Shown here piece after piece: positions 41,437 through 50,621 of a stretch of DNA of 64,000 nt (positions are counted from its first letter, which is position 1; every line of letters starts with the position of its first letter). The notes beneath the pieces were generated by a model that saw only the letters and a list, made by a program, of their open reading frames with translations, did no database searches and was not told the DNA's origin. Source of the DNA: Caballeronia sordidicola. GTDB taxonomy: Bacteria; Pseudomonadota; Gammaproteobacteria; Burkholderiales; Burkholderiaceae. The position numbers and the translations under genes are program-made. The DNA lies in contig NZ_FCOC02000020.1 in the NCBI RefSeq assembly GCF_001544455.2, forward strand, positions 1-64,000, read 5' to 3'.

Positions 41437-41943
41437 TTACTGTTGATAAGCGAGATCAGCGCGGCGGTTTTGCGCCCACGACGACTCGTCATGACCGGTA
41501 GCCTGCGGCTTTTCCTTGCCCAGACTCACGGCTTCCATTTGCGTGTCGGCCACGCCCAGCAGCGACATTGCGCGACGCACAGCTTCCGCACGCTTCTGGC
41601 CCAGCGCCAGGTTGTACTCGCTCGTGCCGCGTTCGTCGGTGTTGCCCTGGATCAGGACGTGACGATCCGGATGGCTCTTCAGATACTGCGCGTGTTGCTG
41701 CAACAGCGGCTGATAGTCGTCACGAACTGCGTAGCTGTCGAAGTCGAAGTAAATGCTGCGCTTCGCGAGCGGGCTGTTCGGATCGTTCAGCGGATCGACG
41801 TTGACTTGCTGAACCGCGTTCGCGTCGGGTTGCGTGCCGATCGCGCCTTTGTTTGCACCTTCATCAAGCTTCACGCCCGAATGACATGCGGCCAGTGCAC
41901 CGACCATCGCCACTGCAAAGCCGATACGAATTTTAGACATCAT
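41437..41943 (-). CDS. pal: Peptidoglycan-associated lipoprotein
   Basis: An outer-membrane lipoprotein of 168 residues with a lipobox LAAC (Cys20). The C-terminal OmpA-like domain binds meso-diaminopimelate in peptidoglycan: YFDFDSYAVRDDYQPLL, then NTDERGTSEYNLALGQKRAEAV. An AAGGAG precedes the first of two adjacent ATG codons, which I take as the start. It anchors the Tol complex at the division site and lies between tolB and cpoB as in E. coli. Confidence 0.96.
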   Translation of the reverse strand: MMSKIRIGFAVAMVGALAACHSGVKLDEGANKGAIGTQPDANAVQQVNVDPLNDPNSPLAKRSIYFDFDSYAVRDDYQPLLQQHAQYLKSHPDRHVLIQGNTDERGTSEYNLALGQKRAEAVRRAMSLLGVADTQMEAVSLGKEKPQATGHDESSWAQNRRADLAYQQ

Positions 41944-41987
41944 GGTTACTCTCCTTGTGTGTTGCTGCTTGAGTTATTGCATCAGGT

Positions 41988-43283
41988 TTATTGCATGAAC
42001 GGACCCCAGGACGGCTCGCGTACGCTGCCCCCCTGAAGCGACAAGACTTGCCGCGTGCGGCCATCGGTCGACACGGCTGCCAACACGCCACGCCCGTTCA
42101 CCTGGGTGGCGTAGAGGATGTACTGACCATTCGCCGCGAAGCTCGGCGATTCGTCATGCACGGTGTCGGTCAGGCCTGTAGCCGTACCGGACGCAAGGTC
42201 CAGCAGATACAGCTTGAAACCGCCGCCAACGCGCGAAATGTACGCGACTTGCTTGCCGTCCGGGCTCACTCGCGGGCTGGTGTTGTAGCTGCCCGTGAAT
42301 GTGACGCGCTGTGCCGACCCGGCGCTTTCGCCATTTGCCGACATCTTGTAAATCTGGGGCGCGCCGCCCCGGTCGCTCGTGAAATAAATCGAATTGCCGT
42401 CGGGAGAGTAAGCCGGCTCGGTGTCAATCGAGCTGCCCGTGGTCAGGCGACGCAAACCGCTGCCGTCTGCGTTCACCTGGAAAATCTGCGTGTTGCCGGT
42501 GGCGGACAGGGCGACCGCAAGCTTGCGGCCGTCCGGCGACCATGCCGGTGCACTGTTATTGCCCTTCTGATTAGATACGATCACGCGTTTGCCTGTCGGC
42601 AGATCGTGAATATAGACAACGGGCTTTTTCTTTTCGAACGATACATACGCCACCTTGGTGCCGTCAGGCGACCAGGCCGGCGAGATGATCGGCTCGGGGC
42701 TGGAAAGCGCAATGCGCGCGTCCTGGCCGTCCGAGTCGGAAATCTGCAACTGATAACGGCCGCCCGTCTTGATTACGTATGAAAGCCGCGTCGCGAACAC
42801 GCCGCGGCCGCCGAGCAACTTCGCGTAAATGTAGTCGGCCACCTTGTGCGCGCTCATGCGCAAGCCGCTTTCCGGGCTGACGAGGGACAGGCCGCCAAGG
42901 CTTTCCTGCTTCACCGTGTCATACAGGCGGAAGCGCACTTCGAACTGGCCGTTCGGTAAACGCGTCACGCTGCCCGATACGAAAGCATCGGCGCCCTTTG
43001 CCTTCCAGCTGCCAAGGTCGACGGAATCCGTCTCCGACACTGGCGTGCCGCCCGCGTCGATGTTCGTGAACTTGCCGCTGCGCTGCAAATCCTGGCGAAT
43101 GATCGCGCTGACCTGCTGCGGCGAGTTCGCTTCGTTGGCAAACGTGGCGGTGGCGATAGGAAACTGAGTCGAACCCACGCCGGTCACGAGCACGTTCAGT
43201 TGCGCCTGCGCGGCGGATGTACCGGCCGCGATCAGGCAGGAGGCAACAAGCGTCTTCAAGCCAAGCTTCGTCATCAAACTCAT
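41988..43283 (-). CDS. tolB: Tol-Pal system beta-propeller protein TolB
   Basis: A periplasmic protein of 431 residues. The signal peptide ends near AQA|QLN. The N-terminal alpha/beta domain is followed by a six-bladed propeller with repeated WSPDGTKVAY-type motifs (PAWSPDGTKVAYVSF, PAWSPDGRKLAVALS, PAYSPDGNSIYFTSD, PRVSPDGKQVAYISR). It binds Pal and, through its N-terminus, TolA. The frame continues upstream; I chose the ATG at 43283, which starts just before the signal peptide. An ATG nine bases later is also possible. Confidence 0.96.
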   Translation of the reverse strand: MSLMTKLGLKTLVASCLIAAGTSAAQAQLNVLVTGVGSTQFPIATATFANEANSPQQVSAIIRQDLQRSGKFTNIDAGGTPVSETDSVDLGSWKAKGADAFVSGSVTRLPNGQFEVRFRLYDTVKQESLGGLSLVSPESGLRMSAHKVADYIYAKLLGGRGVFATRLSYVIKTGGRYQLQISDSDGQDARIALSSPEPIISPAWSPDGTKVAYVSFEKKKPVVYIHDLPTGKRVIVSNQKGNNSAPAWSPDGRKLAVALSATGNTQIFQVNADGSGLRRLTTGSSIDTEPAYSPDGNSIYFTSDRGGAPQIYKMSANGESAGSAQRVTFTGSYNTSPRVSPDGKQVAYISRVGGGFKLYLLDLASGTATGLTDTVHDESPSFAANGQYILYATQVNGRGVLAAVSTDGRTRQVLSLQGGSVREPSWGPFMQ

Positions 43284-43421
43284 GTATCTGATTCCAGAAA
43301 ATGCAATATTTAAACTATCGATGGCTGCACAACAGACCGCCAATCGCACAATTCGTTCCCAATCTTCACACGAAGGGCATCAACGTCCTAAAAATGTTCG
43401 GCCGGACCGTTCAAATTCCGA

Positions 43422-44522
43422 TCAGCCACCCGCCGGGCGCAAGGTGATCGTAAAAGCGGAGGGCGCCTGACCGTTGGTGTCGACGGGCATCGGGTCCGAG
43501 CGCTGCACTGCGCGCAACGCCGCTTCGTCCCATTGCTCGTTGCCGCTCGAACGCCGGATCGTCGCCGATAACAACGTACCTGTCGGCGAACAGCGCACCG
43601 CGACCACGGTCTCCAGTCCCGCCGTTTCCCCCGCCCACACAATATTCGGACGCACGCGCCGCTGCACCTTCTCGGCATATCCCGCCGATGTCGCCGTCCC
43701 GCCCGCGCCGCTACCCGTACCGCCCTTGGCGAGGCCGTCGCCGCTCGAGTTCGTGCCGCCGCCCGCCTGGCCCTGCAAGGCCGCCAGCCGTGCGCTGCGT
43801 TCCTTGTCGAGCTTGGCCTTCGCTTGCGCGTCGGCCTGCGCCTTGGCTTTGGCCTTCGCGTCGGCTTGTGCCTTTTCAGCCTGGGCCTTGGCATCCGCTT
43901 GCGCCTTCGCCTTGGCGTCAGCCTGTTCCTTTTGCTGCTCGGCTTTCTCGGCGTCGGCCTGCTTTTCCTTCGCTTGCTGCTGGGCCGCTTTCTGCTGCTC
44001 AAGCTTCTGCTGGGCGAGCTGCTTCTGTTTATCGGCCTGTTTCTGTTTATCCTGAGCGGCTTTTGCCGCCGCTGCGGCTTGCTGCGCGGCTTGTTGGGCC
44101 GCAAGCTGCTGGCGCTTGGCTTCGGCTTCCTGCTCAGCTTGTTGCTGCGCGCGCTGCTGTTCGGCGAGCTGCGCGGCGCGTGCCGCTGCTTCCTGCTTGC
44201 GCTTTTTTTCCTGCAGCGCAATGTCGGCGTCTTCGTCCTTCGCGGGCGGCGGCGCGGGCTGCACCCTCACTGGCGGCGCAGGTGGCGGAGCGATGCGCGG
44301 CGTGGGCGCCGACAGGTCGGGGATGTCTGTCCACAATTCGGCTTCGGCTCCGGCCGGCGTGTTGTTCTGCCAGTTCACGCCGTGATAGAGCAGGATGCCG
44401 AGCAGCACGTGCATCAGCGCAGCGAGCGCGAACGCCTTCCATGTGCCGCGTTCACGCGGCGGACGGACGGGGCGCGCACTGGTTCGCGCGCCAGGGTTCC
44501 CGCTTGGCTGCCGATTCATCAT
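43422..44522 (-). CDS. tolA: Cell envelope protein TolA
   Basis: A 366-residue inner-membrane protein spanning the periplasm. It has a single transmembrane helix (about 29-47, FALAALMHVLLGILL), a Pro-rich segment, a very long Ala/Lys/Gln-rich helix (about 95-255) and a C-terminal TonB/TolA-type domain (YAEKVQRRVRPNIVWAGE, with VRCSPTGTLLSATI). It couples TolQR energy to TolB-Pal. The start overlaps the tolR stop (ATGA). The repetitive coding segment is a normal property of TolA and not a separate repeat element. Confidence 0.95.
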   Translation of the reverse strand: MMNRQPSGNPGARTSARPVRPPRERGTWKAFALAALMHVLLGILLYHGVNWQNNTPAGAEAELWTDIPDLSAPTPRIAPPPAPPVRVQPAPPPAKDEDADIALQEKKRKQEAAARAAQLAEQQRAQQQAEQEAEAKRQQLAAQQAAQQAAAAAKAAQDKQKQADKQKQLAQQKLEQQKAAQQQAKEKQADAEKAEQQKEQADAKAKAQADAKAQAEKAQADAKAKAKAQADAQAKAKLDKERSARLAALQGQAGGGTNSSGDGLAKGGTGSGAGGTATSAGYAEKVQRRVRPNIVWAGETAGLETVVAVRCSPTGTLLSATIRRSSGNEQWDEAALRAVQRSDPMPVDTNGQAPSAFTITLRPAGG

Positions 44523-44965
44523 TGCGATTTGACTAACAATCCGACCCGTTTGACGCCGCGCGCCTTCATGTCGGACATCACGTTCATTACGACTTCATAC
44601 TTCACGGTCTTGTCGGCGGCGATCACGACCGGCTGGTCCGGATGCGATTCCTGCCGGTTCAGCACGAAGTCATTGAGTTCCGACTTCGACATGTTCTGCT
44701 GTTGCGCCGCGCCGCCGTCTTCCTTGTAGCGCACGTTCATGCTGCCGTCCGCCTTGATATTGACCACCACCGGCGGCGTTTGCTCCTGCGGCGCGGCGTT
44801 GCCCACCGTCGGGAGGTTGATGATGGACGGCGAGACGAGCGGGGCGGTCACCATGAAAATGACGAGCAGCACGAGCATCACGTCAATGTACGGCACGACG
44901 TTGATGTCGGACATGGCGCGCCGTGAACTGCCGCGCATGCTGGAACGCATTGAACCTCCGGCCAT
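44519..44965 (-). CDS. tolR: Tol-Pal system protein TolR
   Basis: A 148-residue ExbD/TolR protein with one transmembrane helix containing the proton-conducting aspartate (INVVPYIDVMLVLLVIFMV). The periplasmic domain is intact through KVKRVGLLVKSQ-like residues at the end. The ATG at 44965 is preceded by AAGGAGTT. The 14-residue N-terminal extension (MAGGSMRSSMRGSS) is common in Burkholderiaceae. It lies 10 bases after tolQ and overlaps tolA. Confidence 0.95.
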   Translation of the reverse strand: MAGGSMRSSMRGSSRRAMSDINVVPYIDVMLVLLVIFMVTAPLVSPSIINLPTVGNAAPQEQTPPVVVNIKADGSMNVRYKEDGGAAQQQNMSKSELNDFVLNRQESHPDQPVVIAADKTVKYEVVMNVMSDMKARGVKRVGLLVKSQ

Positions 44966-44975
44966 TCTGAACTCC

Positions 44976-45653
44976 TTAGTGGGCCTGGCGCTGCAAGATG
45001 TTGGAGAATTCTTCGATAAACGTTTCGAAGCGGATCGCGAGGCGGTCGATATCGTGTGCGTAACGGTTATAGGCGACCACGGCAGGAATTGCTGCGAACA
45101 GGCCGATTGCCGTGGCCACGAGCGCTTCGGCAATACCCGGCGCCACGTTCGCAAGCGTTGCCTGCTGGACGTTTGCCAGGCCGCGGAATGAATTCATGAT
45201 CCCCCAGACCGTACCGAACAGACCAATATACGGGCTGACCGAACCGACCGACGCGAGAAACGCGAGATTGACTTCAAGCACGTCCATTTCACGCTGGAAG
45301 GCGGCGCGCATGGCTCGGCGCGAACCATCGAGAATAGCGGCTGGATCGTTCATGCGGCGTTCCTTGCCCTTCAGGAATTCGCGCATGCCGGACTCGAAGA
45401 TCCGTTCCAGCGCGCCGATGGTATGGCGGTTGTGCGCTGCGCTCTGATACAGCGCCTGCAGGTCGCCGCCCGACCAGAAATCGCGCTCGAAGCGCTCCGT
45501 CTGGGCGCGGGCGCGCCGGATGGCGAACCATTTACGAATGATGTACGTCCACGACAACAACGACAGTATCAGCAACAGCGCCATGACGGCCTGCGCCAAC
45601 AGGCTGGCATGAATGACGAGAGAAACGATCGACAGGTCTTGTGTAGTGTTCAT
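44976..45653 (-). CDS. tolQ: Tol-Pal system protein TolQ
   Basis: A 225-residue ExbB/TolQ protein with three transmembrane helices (about 15-37, 130-155 and 165-190). SVSPYIGLFGTVWGIMNSFRGL and ALVATAIGLFAAIPAVVAYN are the family signatures. With TolR it forms the proton-driven motor of the Tol system. It starts the tolQRAB-pal-cpoB run; the 215 bases between it and ybgC hold no other gene and may carry a promoter. Confidence 0.96.
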   Translation of the reverse strand: MNTTQDLSIVSLVIHASLLAQAVMALLLILSLLSWTYIIRKWFAIRRARAQTERFERDFWSGGDLQALYQSAAHNRHTIGALERIFESGMREFLKGKERRMNDPAAILDGSRRAMRAAFQREMDVLEVNLAFLASVGSVSPYIGLFGTVWGIMNSFRGLANVQQATLANVAPGIAEALVATAIGLFAAIPAVVAYNRYAHDIDRLAIRFETFIEEFSNILQRQAH

Positions 45654-45868
45654 AAAAGTCCGCTGTTACGTCCCAAAGGGGCGTCCGGGTTGGTTCCAGT
45701 CAAAATGTCGGATTTCCGGTTGGAAAGCCGAAAGCGTCAACAATGTAGCCGCTGGAACGCACTCGGTGCTGCTGTGCTTGCGTGCAAAGGCTCGCAGGCT
45801 CTATTCGGTTCGGGTCTCGATGATGGAGCCAAAAAGTGTTTTTCTACATGAGCTTTTTCTGAACAAAG

Positions 45869-46357
45869 TTATTTAAACGATACTGTTGCCGGCACGGTTG
45901 ACGCGCTGCACGCGCGCGGACCCCCGCGCAAGCCGCTCAGCACCGACGCGGGAATTCCCACTGGCCGGATGGACGCGAGACTGACCGACGCCACGCGTAT
46001 GTTTCCGGCCGCCAGCAACACGCCATCGCGCCACGCTTCCTGGTGAAAGTCCACCGAAGCCCGGCCGATCTTTTCAATCCTGCTTACCACGTGGATGACA
46101 TCGTCGAGCCGCGCGGGCGCCGAATATTCCACCGCCGTGCGCTTGACGACGAACAATACGCCATCTGATTCCGCCAGCTTGCGTTGATCGATGCCGCACG
46201 CGCGCAGCCATTCGGTGCGTGCCCGTTCGAAGAACTTCAGGTAGTTCGCGTAGAAGACGATGCCGCCGGCGTCGGTGTCTTCGTAGTAGACACGCAGCGG
46301 CCAGTCGAAAGTCAAAGGGCCGGTCGCCAGTTGAGGCTCGCTGGTTGACATATTCAT
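45869..46357 (-). CDS. ybgC: Tol-Pal-associated acyl-CoA thioesterase YbgC
   Basis: A 162-residue hot-dog thioesterase that hydrolyses acyl-CoA or acyl-ACP near the inner membrane. The active-site motif YYEDTDAGGIVFYANYLKFFERARTEWL is at about 24-51, with the catalytic aspartate in EDTDAGG. The C-terminal 25 residues (from about GLRGGPRAC) are Ala/Ser/Arg-rich and show less family similarity. It is the usual first gene of the tol-pal cluster. The ATG at 46357 is taken; an ATG 6 bases later is equally possible. Confidence 0.93.
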   Translation of the reverse strand: MNMSTSEPQLATGPLTFDWPLRVYYEDTDAGGIVFYANYLKFFERARTEWLRACGIDQRKLAESDGVLFVVKRTAVEYSAPARLDDVIHVVSRIEKIGRASVDFHQEAWRDGVLLAAGNIRVASVSLASIRPVGIPASVLSGLRGGPRACSASTVPATVSFK

Positions 46358-46468
46358 CCACGCATTTTACCGGAAGCCGTAAACAGGCCGCCGAAACGCG
46401 CTGTAATGTGCTGCTTCCAGGCAACAACTGGCGAACGATTCATCGGGACGTGCCGAAAAAATGTCGCT

Positions 46469-47215
46469 TCAGCCGCGATGAACGCTCAACCCGGCGAATG
46501 ATTGCGCTACCGGCATCATTTCGATGGTGTTGATATTCACGTGAGCCGGCAGCGTGGCGATCCAGTAGATGGCGTTGGCAATGTCCTCCGCCGTCAATGG
46601 CTCCACGTCCTTATAGACATTGGCCGCCTTCGCGTCGTCGCCCTTGAAGCGGACGTTCGAAAATTCGGTGCCGCCGCACAAGCCCGGTTCTATGTCGGTC
46701 ACACGCAACGCCGTGCCTGACAGGTCCGCGCGCAAATTCAGGCTGAATTGGCGCACGAACGCTTTCGTTGCACCATATACATTGCCGCCCGCATACGGGT
46801 AGGTCGCCGCGACCGAACCCAGGTTGAACACGTGGCCGCGATTGCGCTCGACCATGCCGGGCAGCAGCGCATGCGTGACAGTTACGAGACCTTTGCAGTT
46901 CGTGTCGATCATGTTGTTCCAGTCGTCGAGGCTCGCGCGTTGCGCCGGCTCCAGGCCGAGCGCCAGTCCCGCGTTGTTCACGAGCACGTCGATGTCCGCG
47001 AATTCAGCCGGCAAGCCAGCGGCGACGGACTTGATTGCAGCGTCGTCGCGGACATCCAGTTCGACGGGCAAAAGTGCTTCGCCGAGTTCCTTCGACAACT
47101 CCAGAAGCCGGTCCTTGCGGCGCGCCGTGGCAATCACTCGATGGCCGCCTTTAACAAACGTACGGGCGATGGCAGCTCCAAAGCCGGCGGAAGCGCCAGT
47201 TACAAATACGATCAT
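46469..47215 (-). CDS. YdfG-like NADP-dependent 3-hydroxy acid dehydrogenase (SDR)
   Basis: A 248-residue SDR closely matching YdfG. GASAGFGAAIARTF binds the nucleotide and TARRKDRL (two arginines) selects NADP. NNAGLALGLEPA, GSVAATYPYAGGNVYGATKAF (catalytic Ser, Tyr and Lys) and IEPGLCGGTEFSNVRF are characteristic. YdfG oxidises 3-hydroxy acids such as L-allo-threonine and 3-hydroxypropionate, or reduces malonic semialdehyde. It diverges from glyA across a 563-base region that contains the ZTP riboswitch. Confidence 0.9.
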   Translation of the reverse strand: MIVFVTGASAGFGAAIARTFVKGGHRVIATARRKDRLLELSKELGEALLPVELDVRDDAAIKSVAAGLPAEFADIDVLVNNAGLALGLEPAQRASLDDWNNMIDTNCKGLVTVTHALLPGMVERNRGHVFNLGSVAATYPYAGGNVYGATKAFVRQFSLNLRADLSGTALRVTDIEPGLCGGTEFSNVRFKGDDAKAANVYKDVEPLTAEDIANAIYWIATLPAHVNINTIEMMPVAQSFAGLSVHRG

Positions 47216-47523
47216 GTGCGGATTCCCGTTGTCAGGTTGCGGAAAGGGTCAGGATCGCGACACGCCTGGGCGCGCGCGGGAAAGCCAAACAGCGTACTTC
47301 CATTGATGCGGCGCGGCAAGCTGTCAGCCGGGTTTGCTCATCGTCCCGGCAAGCGCATTCGGCGTAGCCGGCTCTACGGCCCGCTGGCTCGACGGCAATT
47401 TTGGTGCCCGAACATCGATCGGCCGCGATTTGCCGCGGAGCAAGATCCTTCAGAATCGAACAATTTCAAGCGTTTAGCCGCTGTTGCCTAATCTCCGACG
47501 CCCCATTAAACTAAGGCTCTCCA

Positions 47524-47613
47524 GCCCTGCGTAACTGGCGACAAGGATCTTCGGGTCCAAGGTGGATTAACCCACCGGGAAGCGCGGGGTGCCGTTTTGC
47601 CGTTCGCCTGGGC
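47524..47613 (+). promoter_or_regulatory. ZTP (pfl motif) riboswitch upstream of glyA
   Basis: The conserved elements of the ZMP/ZTP aptamer are readable in order. P1 pairs CCCTGCG (47525-47531) with CGCGGGG (47583-47589) over 7 bases. Next come AACTGGCG, the GGTGG/CCACC hairpin (about 47561-47576), GGGAAGCG, and the CGCCTGGGC element that forms the pseudoknot with GGCG. ZTP signals shortage of 10-formyl-tetrahydrofolate and turns on one-carbon genes, so glyA is an expected target. The rest of the 47216-47778 region, on either side of the aptamer, shows no gene; a promoter must lie before 47524. Confidence 0.9.
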
Positions 47614-47778
47614 AGCCGAGATCCGCACGCATTGAGCGCGTTGCCGGTGGCTGTCCGTCTTGCGTAAACGGAGCGTCTCTCTTCCGCCTCGCCTGGACCC
47701 ATCGTGCTTCGCTCTCGCGGTGCAGACATTTTGCGCACGCGCGATCCGGTCAACTGACACCCATTCAACGGAAAACGT

Positions 47779-49026
47779 ATGTTTGATAGAGCCAAAAGCA
47801 CCATCGCCCAAGTCGATCCGGAATTGTTTGCGGCGATCGAGAAGGAAAACGAGCGCCAGGAAGATCACATCGAGCTGATCGCGTCGGAGAATTACACGAG
47901 CCCGGCCGTCATGGCCGCCCAGGGCTCGCAGCTCACGAACAAGTACGCCGAAGGTTATCCGGGCAAGCGTTATTACGGCGGTTGCGAGTATGTCGACGTG
48001 GTCGAGCAACTGGCAATCGACCGCGTGAAGCAGTTGTTTGGCGCCGAAGCCGCGAACGTGCAGCCGAACTCCGGTTCGCAGGCCAATCAGGGCGTGTTCT
48101 TCGCCATGCTGAAGCCCGGCGACCCCATCATGGGCATGAGCCTCGCCGAAGGCGGCCACCTGACGCACGGTTCGCCCGTGAACATGTCGGGTAAATGGTT
48201 CAACGTGGTCAGCTACGGCTTGAATGAAGCCGAAGACATTGACTACGACAAGACCGAAGAGCTTGCCAAGGAACACAAGCCGAAGCTGATCGTGGCGGGC
48301 GCTTCGGCGTTCGCATTGAAGATCGACTTCGAGCGGCTCTCGAAGATTGCGAAGACCGTTGGCGCGTATTTCATGGTCGACATGGCGCACTACGCGGGTC
48401 TGATTGCAGCGGGTGTTTATCCGAACCCGGTGCCGTTCGCCGATTTCGTCACCACGACCACGCACAAGAGCCTGCGCGGCCCGCGCGGCGGCGTGATCCT
48501 GATGAAGGCCGAGTACGAAAAGCAGATCAACTCGGCTATTTTCCCCGGCATCCAGGGTGGACCGCTGATGCACGTGATAGCCGGCAAGGCCGTCGCGTTC
48601 AAGGAAGCGCTCTCGCCGGAATTCAAGTCGTATCAGCAACAGGTCGTGGATAACGCGCGCGTGCTGGCTGAAACGCTGGTCAAGCGCGGCTTGCGGATTG
48701 TCTCGGGACGCACCGAAAGCCACGTGATGCTGGTCGACCTGCGCGCCAAGCACATTACCGGCAAGGCGGCGGAAGCCGCGCTCGGCAAGGCGCACATCAC
48801 GGTCAACAAGAACGCCATTCCTAACGATCCGGAAAAGCCGTTCGTGACGAGCGGCGTGCGTCTCGGCTCGCCAGCCATGACCACGCGCGGCTTCGGTGTG
48901 GCCGAGGCGGAGCAGGTCGGTAACCTGATTGCCGACGTGCTGGACGCGCCGGAAGACGAAGCGAACCTCGAGCGCGTGCGCGCGAAGGTCGCTGCGTTGA
49001 CCAGGCAATTCCCGGTATACGGCTAA
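47779..49026 (+). CDS. glyA: Serine hydroxymethyltransferase
   Basis: Converts serine and tetrahydrofolate to glycine and 5,10-methylene-THF, a main entry to one-carbon metabolism. At 415 residues it is full length. The PLP lysine is K230 in TTTTHKSLRGPRGG, and IELIASENYTSPAV and YPGKRYYGGCEYVD are the standard N-terminal motifs. The C-terminal segment GVRLGSPAMTTRGFG is also intact. It is preceded by a ZTP riboswitch and followed by nrdR after 3 bases, forming a nucleotide-supply operon. Confidence 0.97.
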   Translation: MFDRAKSTIAQVDPELFAAIEKENERQEDHIELIASENYTSPAVMAAQGSQLTNKYAEGYPGKRYYGGCEYVDVVEQLAIDRVKQLFGAEAANVQPNSGSQANQGVFFAMLKPGDPIMGMSLAEGGHLTHGSPVNMSGKWFNVVSYGLNEAEDIDYDKTEELAKEHKPKLIVAGASAFALKIDFERLSKIAKTVGAYFMVDMAHYAGLIAAGVYPNPVPFADFVTTTTHKSLRGPRGGVILMKAEYEKQINSAIFPGIQGGPLMHVIAGKAVAFKEALSPEFKSYQQQVVDNARVLAETLVKRGLRIVSGRTESHVMLVDLRAKHITGKAAEAALGKAHITVNKNAIPNDPEKPFVTSGVRLGSPAMTTRGFGVAEAEQVGNLIADVLDAPEDEANLERVRAKVAALTRQFPVYG

Positions 49027-49029
49027 GCC

Positions 49030-49512
49030 ATGCGCTGCCCCTTCTGCGGTCACGAAGACACGCAAGTGGCCGACTCGCGTGTGTCGGAAGATGGGGCGGC
49101 TATTCGCCGGCGGCGGCGTTGCCCCGCCTGCGACAAGCGCTTCACCACGTATGAACGCGTGGAACTCGCATTGCCGTCGGTTGTTAAAAAGGACGGTAGC
49201 CGTACCGAGTTCGATCGCGCGAAAATTGTGGCAAGCATGCAACTCGCGTTGCGCAAGCGCCCGGTTGCGGCCGACGCCATCGACGCCGCCGTTGCTCGCA
49301 TTGAATATCAGTTGCTGGGCAGTGGCGAACGCGAAGTTCGCAGCGACCGTCTGGGCGAACTTGTCATGAACGAGTTGCGCCAGTTGGACACCATTGCCTA
49401 CGTGCGGTTTGCTTCGGTTTACAAGCGTTTTGAAGACGTATCCGAATTCGAAGACGTGCTCGAAGAATTCCGCCGCGCCGCGCCGCGCAAAGCCAGTCCC
49501 CGCAAACGCTGA
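49030..49512 (+). CDS. nrdR: Transcriptional repressor NrdR
   Basis: A 160-residue repressor of ribonucleotide reductase genes that senses dATP/ATP through an ATP-cone. The N-terminal zinc ribbon has C3, C6, C31 and C34 (CPFC and CPAC). The ATP-cone follows (PSVVKKDGSRTEFDRAKIVASM, about 49-70). Family motifs SRVSEDGAAIRRRR and YVRFASVYKRFED are intact. It lies 3 bases after glyA, an arrangement common in betaproteobacteria. Confidence 0.96.
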   Translation: MRCPFCGHEDTQVADSRVSEDGAAIRRRRRCPACDKRFTTYERVELALPSVVKKDGSRTEFDRAKIVASMQLALRKRPVAADAIDAAVARIEYQLLGSGEREVRSDRLGELVMNELRQLDTIAYVRFASVYKRFEDVSEFEDVLEEFRRAAPRKASPRKR

Positions 49513-49671
49513 GCGTTTCTGCATTTCTTTGCCCCTCGCATGAAACCGTGATCGTTTCGACAGTATGTCGAGGCTTTTGCGCGTCCGATACTCGGCCAAT
49601 CGGCTAATGGCGGACATCGAAAATTCTCTTTAGATTGGTTGCTGGTCCGGTTCAATCGATGAGGGATGCAA

Positions 49672-50217
49672 ATGAATTTTCGTTATTCACCTGGCTTCAC
49701 GCTGATCGAGCTTGCCGTCGTGCTTGCGGTCATTGCGGTCGTCGCGACGTTTTCCGCACCGTCAATTGTCGTGTGGCACAAGCGCGATCAGGTCGACGCC
49801 CGGGCGCGCGCCATGTTGTCCAGTCTTGCACTGGGACGCTCCGAGGCGATCCGGCGCGGCGCTCGCGTGACCTTGTGCCGGATCAATGCCGCACATGCCT
49901 GCCTCGTGGCAGGCAAGGCGTGCGACGGGGGACTGACGGACTGGGCATGTGGCTGGGCGCTCTTTGCCGAGCGTGATAACGGCCGCGTGCTGATCCGCAT
50001 GCAGCCCGCTTTGGCAGGCGTTGCTGTTGGCGGAACGGGAAGCGAGTTGTCGTTCACGCCCCCGTCGGGGCAAATCATTGGCGGATTCCGCAGCTTCGAA
50101 TTCAGTGCGCGCGATGGCGCGTTGGCATCGCTTGGCGCACGCGGGCGCCGATGTATCCGGATCGCTGCTGGTGGGCGCGCGCGTCTCACGCAAGGAGCAT
50201 GTGGAGCAGCCGCATGA
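49672..50217 (+). CDS. GspH/FimT-type minor pseudopilin
   Basis: A 181-residue prepilin-like protein with a type III signal, cleaved at G|FTLIELAVVLAVIAVVA, keeping the essential glutamate at +5. The C-terminal globular domain contains several cysteines. It belongs to the type IV pilus minor-pilin group that primes pilus assembly. The ATG at 49672 sits 6 bases after GAGGG; an ATG 6 bases earlier lacks that spacing. It is the first of five genes linked by 4-base overlaps. Confidence 0.85.
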   Translation: MNFRYSPGFTLIELAVVLAVIAVVATFSAPSIVVWHKRDQVDARARAMLSSLALGRSEAIRRGARVTLCRINAAHACLVAGKACDGGLTDWACGWALFAERDNGRVLIRMQPALAGVAVGGTGSELSFTPPSGQIIGGFRSFEFSARDGALASLGARGRRCIRIAAGGRARLTQGACGAAA

Positions 50218-50621
50218 AGACCTTGACGAACGGATCCAACCGCGGCGACTCGCTGATCGAAGTGTTGATTGCGCTGGCGCTGAGTGCCGTGACGGCGCTT
50301 GGCATTATCGGCGCGCAGTTGTGGCTGGCTCGCAACGAACGCGCGCTGATGGCGCGTGAGATGGCGGTATCGATTGCAGATTCCGTTGTCGAGGGAATCC
50401 GCCGCGATTCTGACCGCGATCCGGTCGTGGCGCAATGGCGCGCGCGGGCCGAGGCGGCGCTGCCGGATGGTGGCATCGACGTGCTGGATCGCGGAAATGG
50501 CGTGCATGTTGCCGTGGTCAAGTGGCGGTCACCGGCATCGGGTAAGGACGCCGAAGCTTCGTGCGCCGAGCCGGGCGCCGGTGCGAAACTGGCCTGTGTG
50601 GCCGTGGCGTTCGCACGATGA
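50214..50621 (+). CDS. PilV-type minor pilin
   Basis: A 135-residue prepilin-like protein. Processing is predicted at G|DSLIEVLIALALSAVTALG, with the +5 glutamate present. The remainder is short and globular with two cysteines near the end, and fits the PilV position in FimT-PilV-PilW-PilX-PilE clusters. Both ends overlap neighbours by ATGA, so translation is coupled. An open frame upstream of this ATG lies in the previous gene in another frame. Confidence 0.8.
   Translation: MKTLTNGSNRGDSLIEVLIALALSAVTALGIIGAQLWLARNERALMAREMAVSIADSVVEGIRRDSDRDPVVAQWRARAEAALPDGGIDVLDRGNGVHVAVVKWRSPASGKDAEASCAEPGAGAKLACVAVAFAR

Noticed and set aside
43650..44250. Tandem repeats resembling a repeat array inside tolA
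   Set aside because: They encode the Ala/Lys/Gln-rich helix normal for TolA. They vary in length and sequence and are not a CRISPR array or a mobile repeat.
47506..49617. A very long open frame on the minus strand opposite glyA and nrdR
   Set aside because: Its product is Arg/His-rich and has no family resemblance. Such antisense frames are expected opposite GC-rich genes, and the plus strand carries clear glyA and nrdR.
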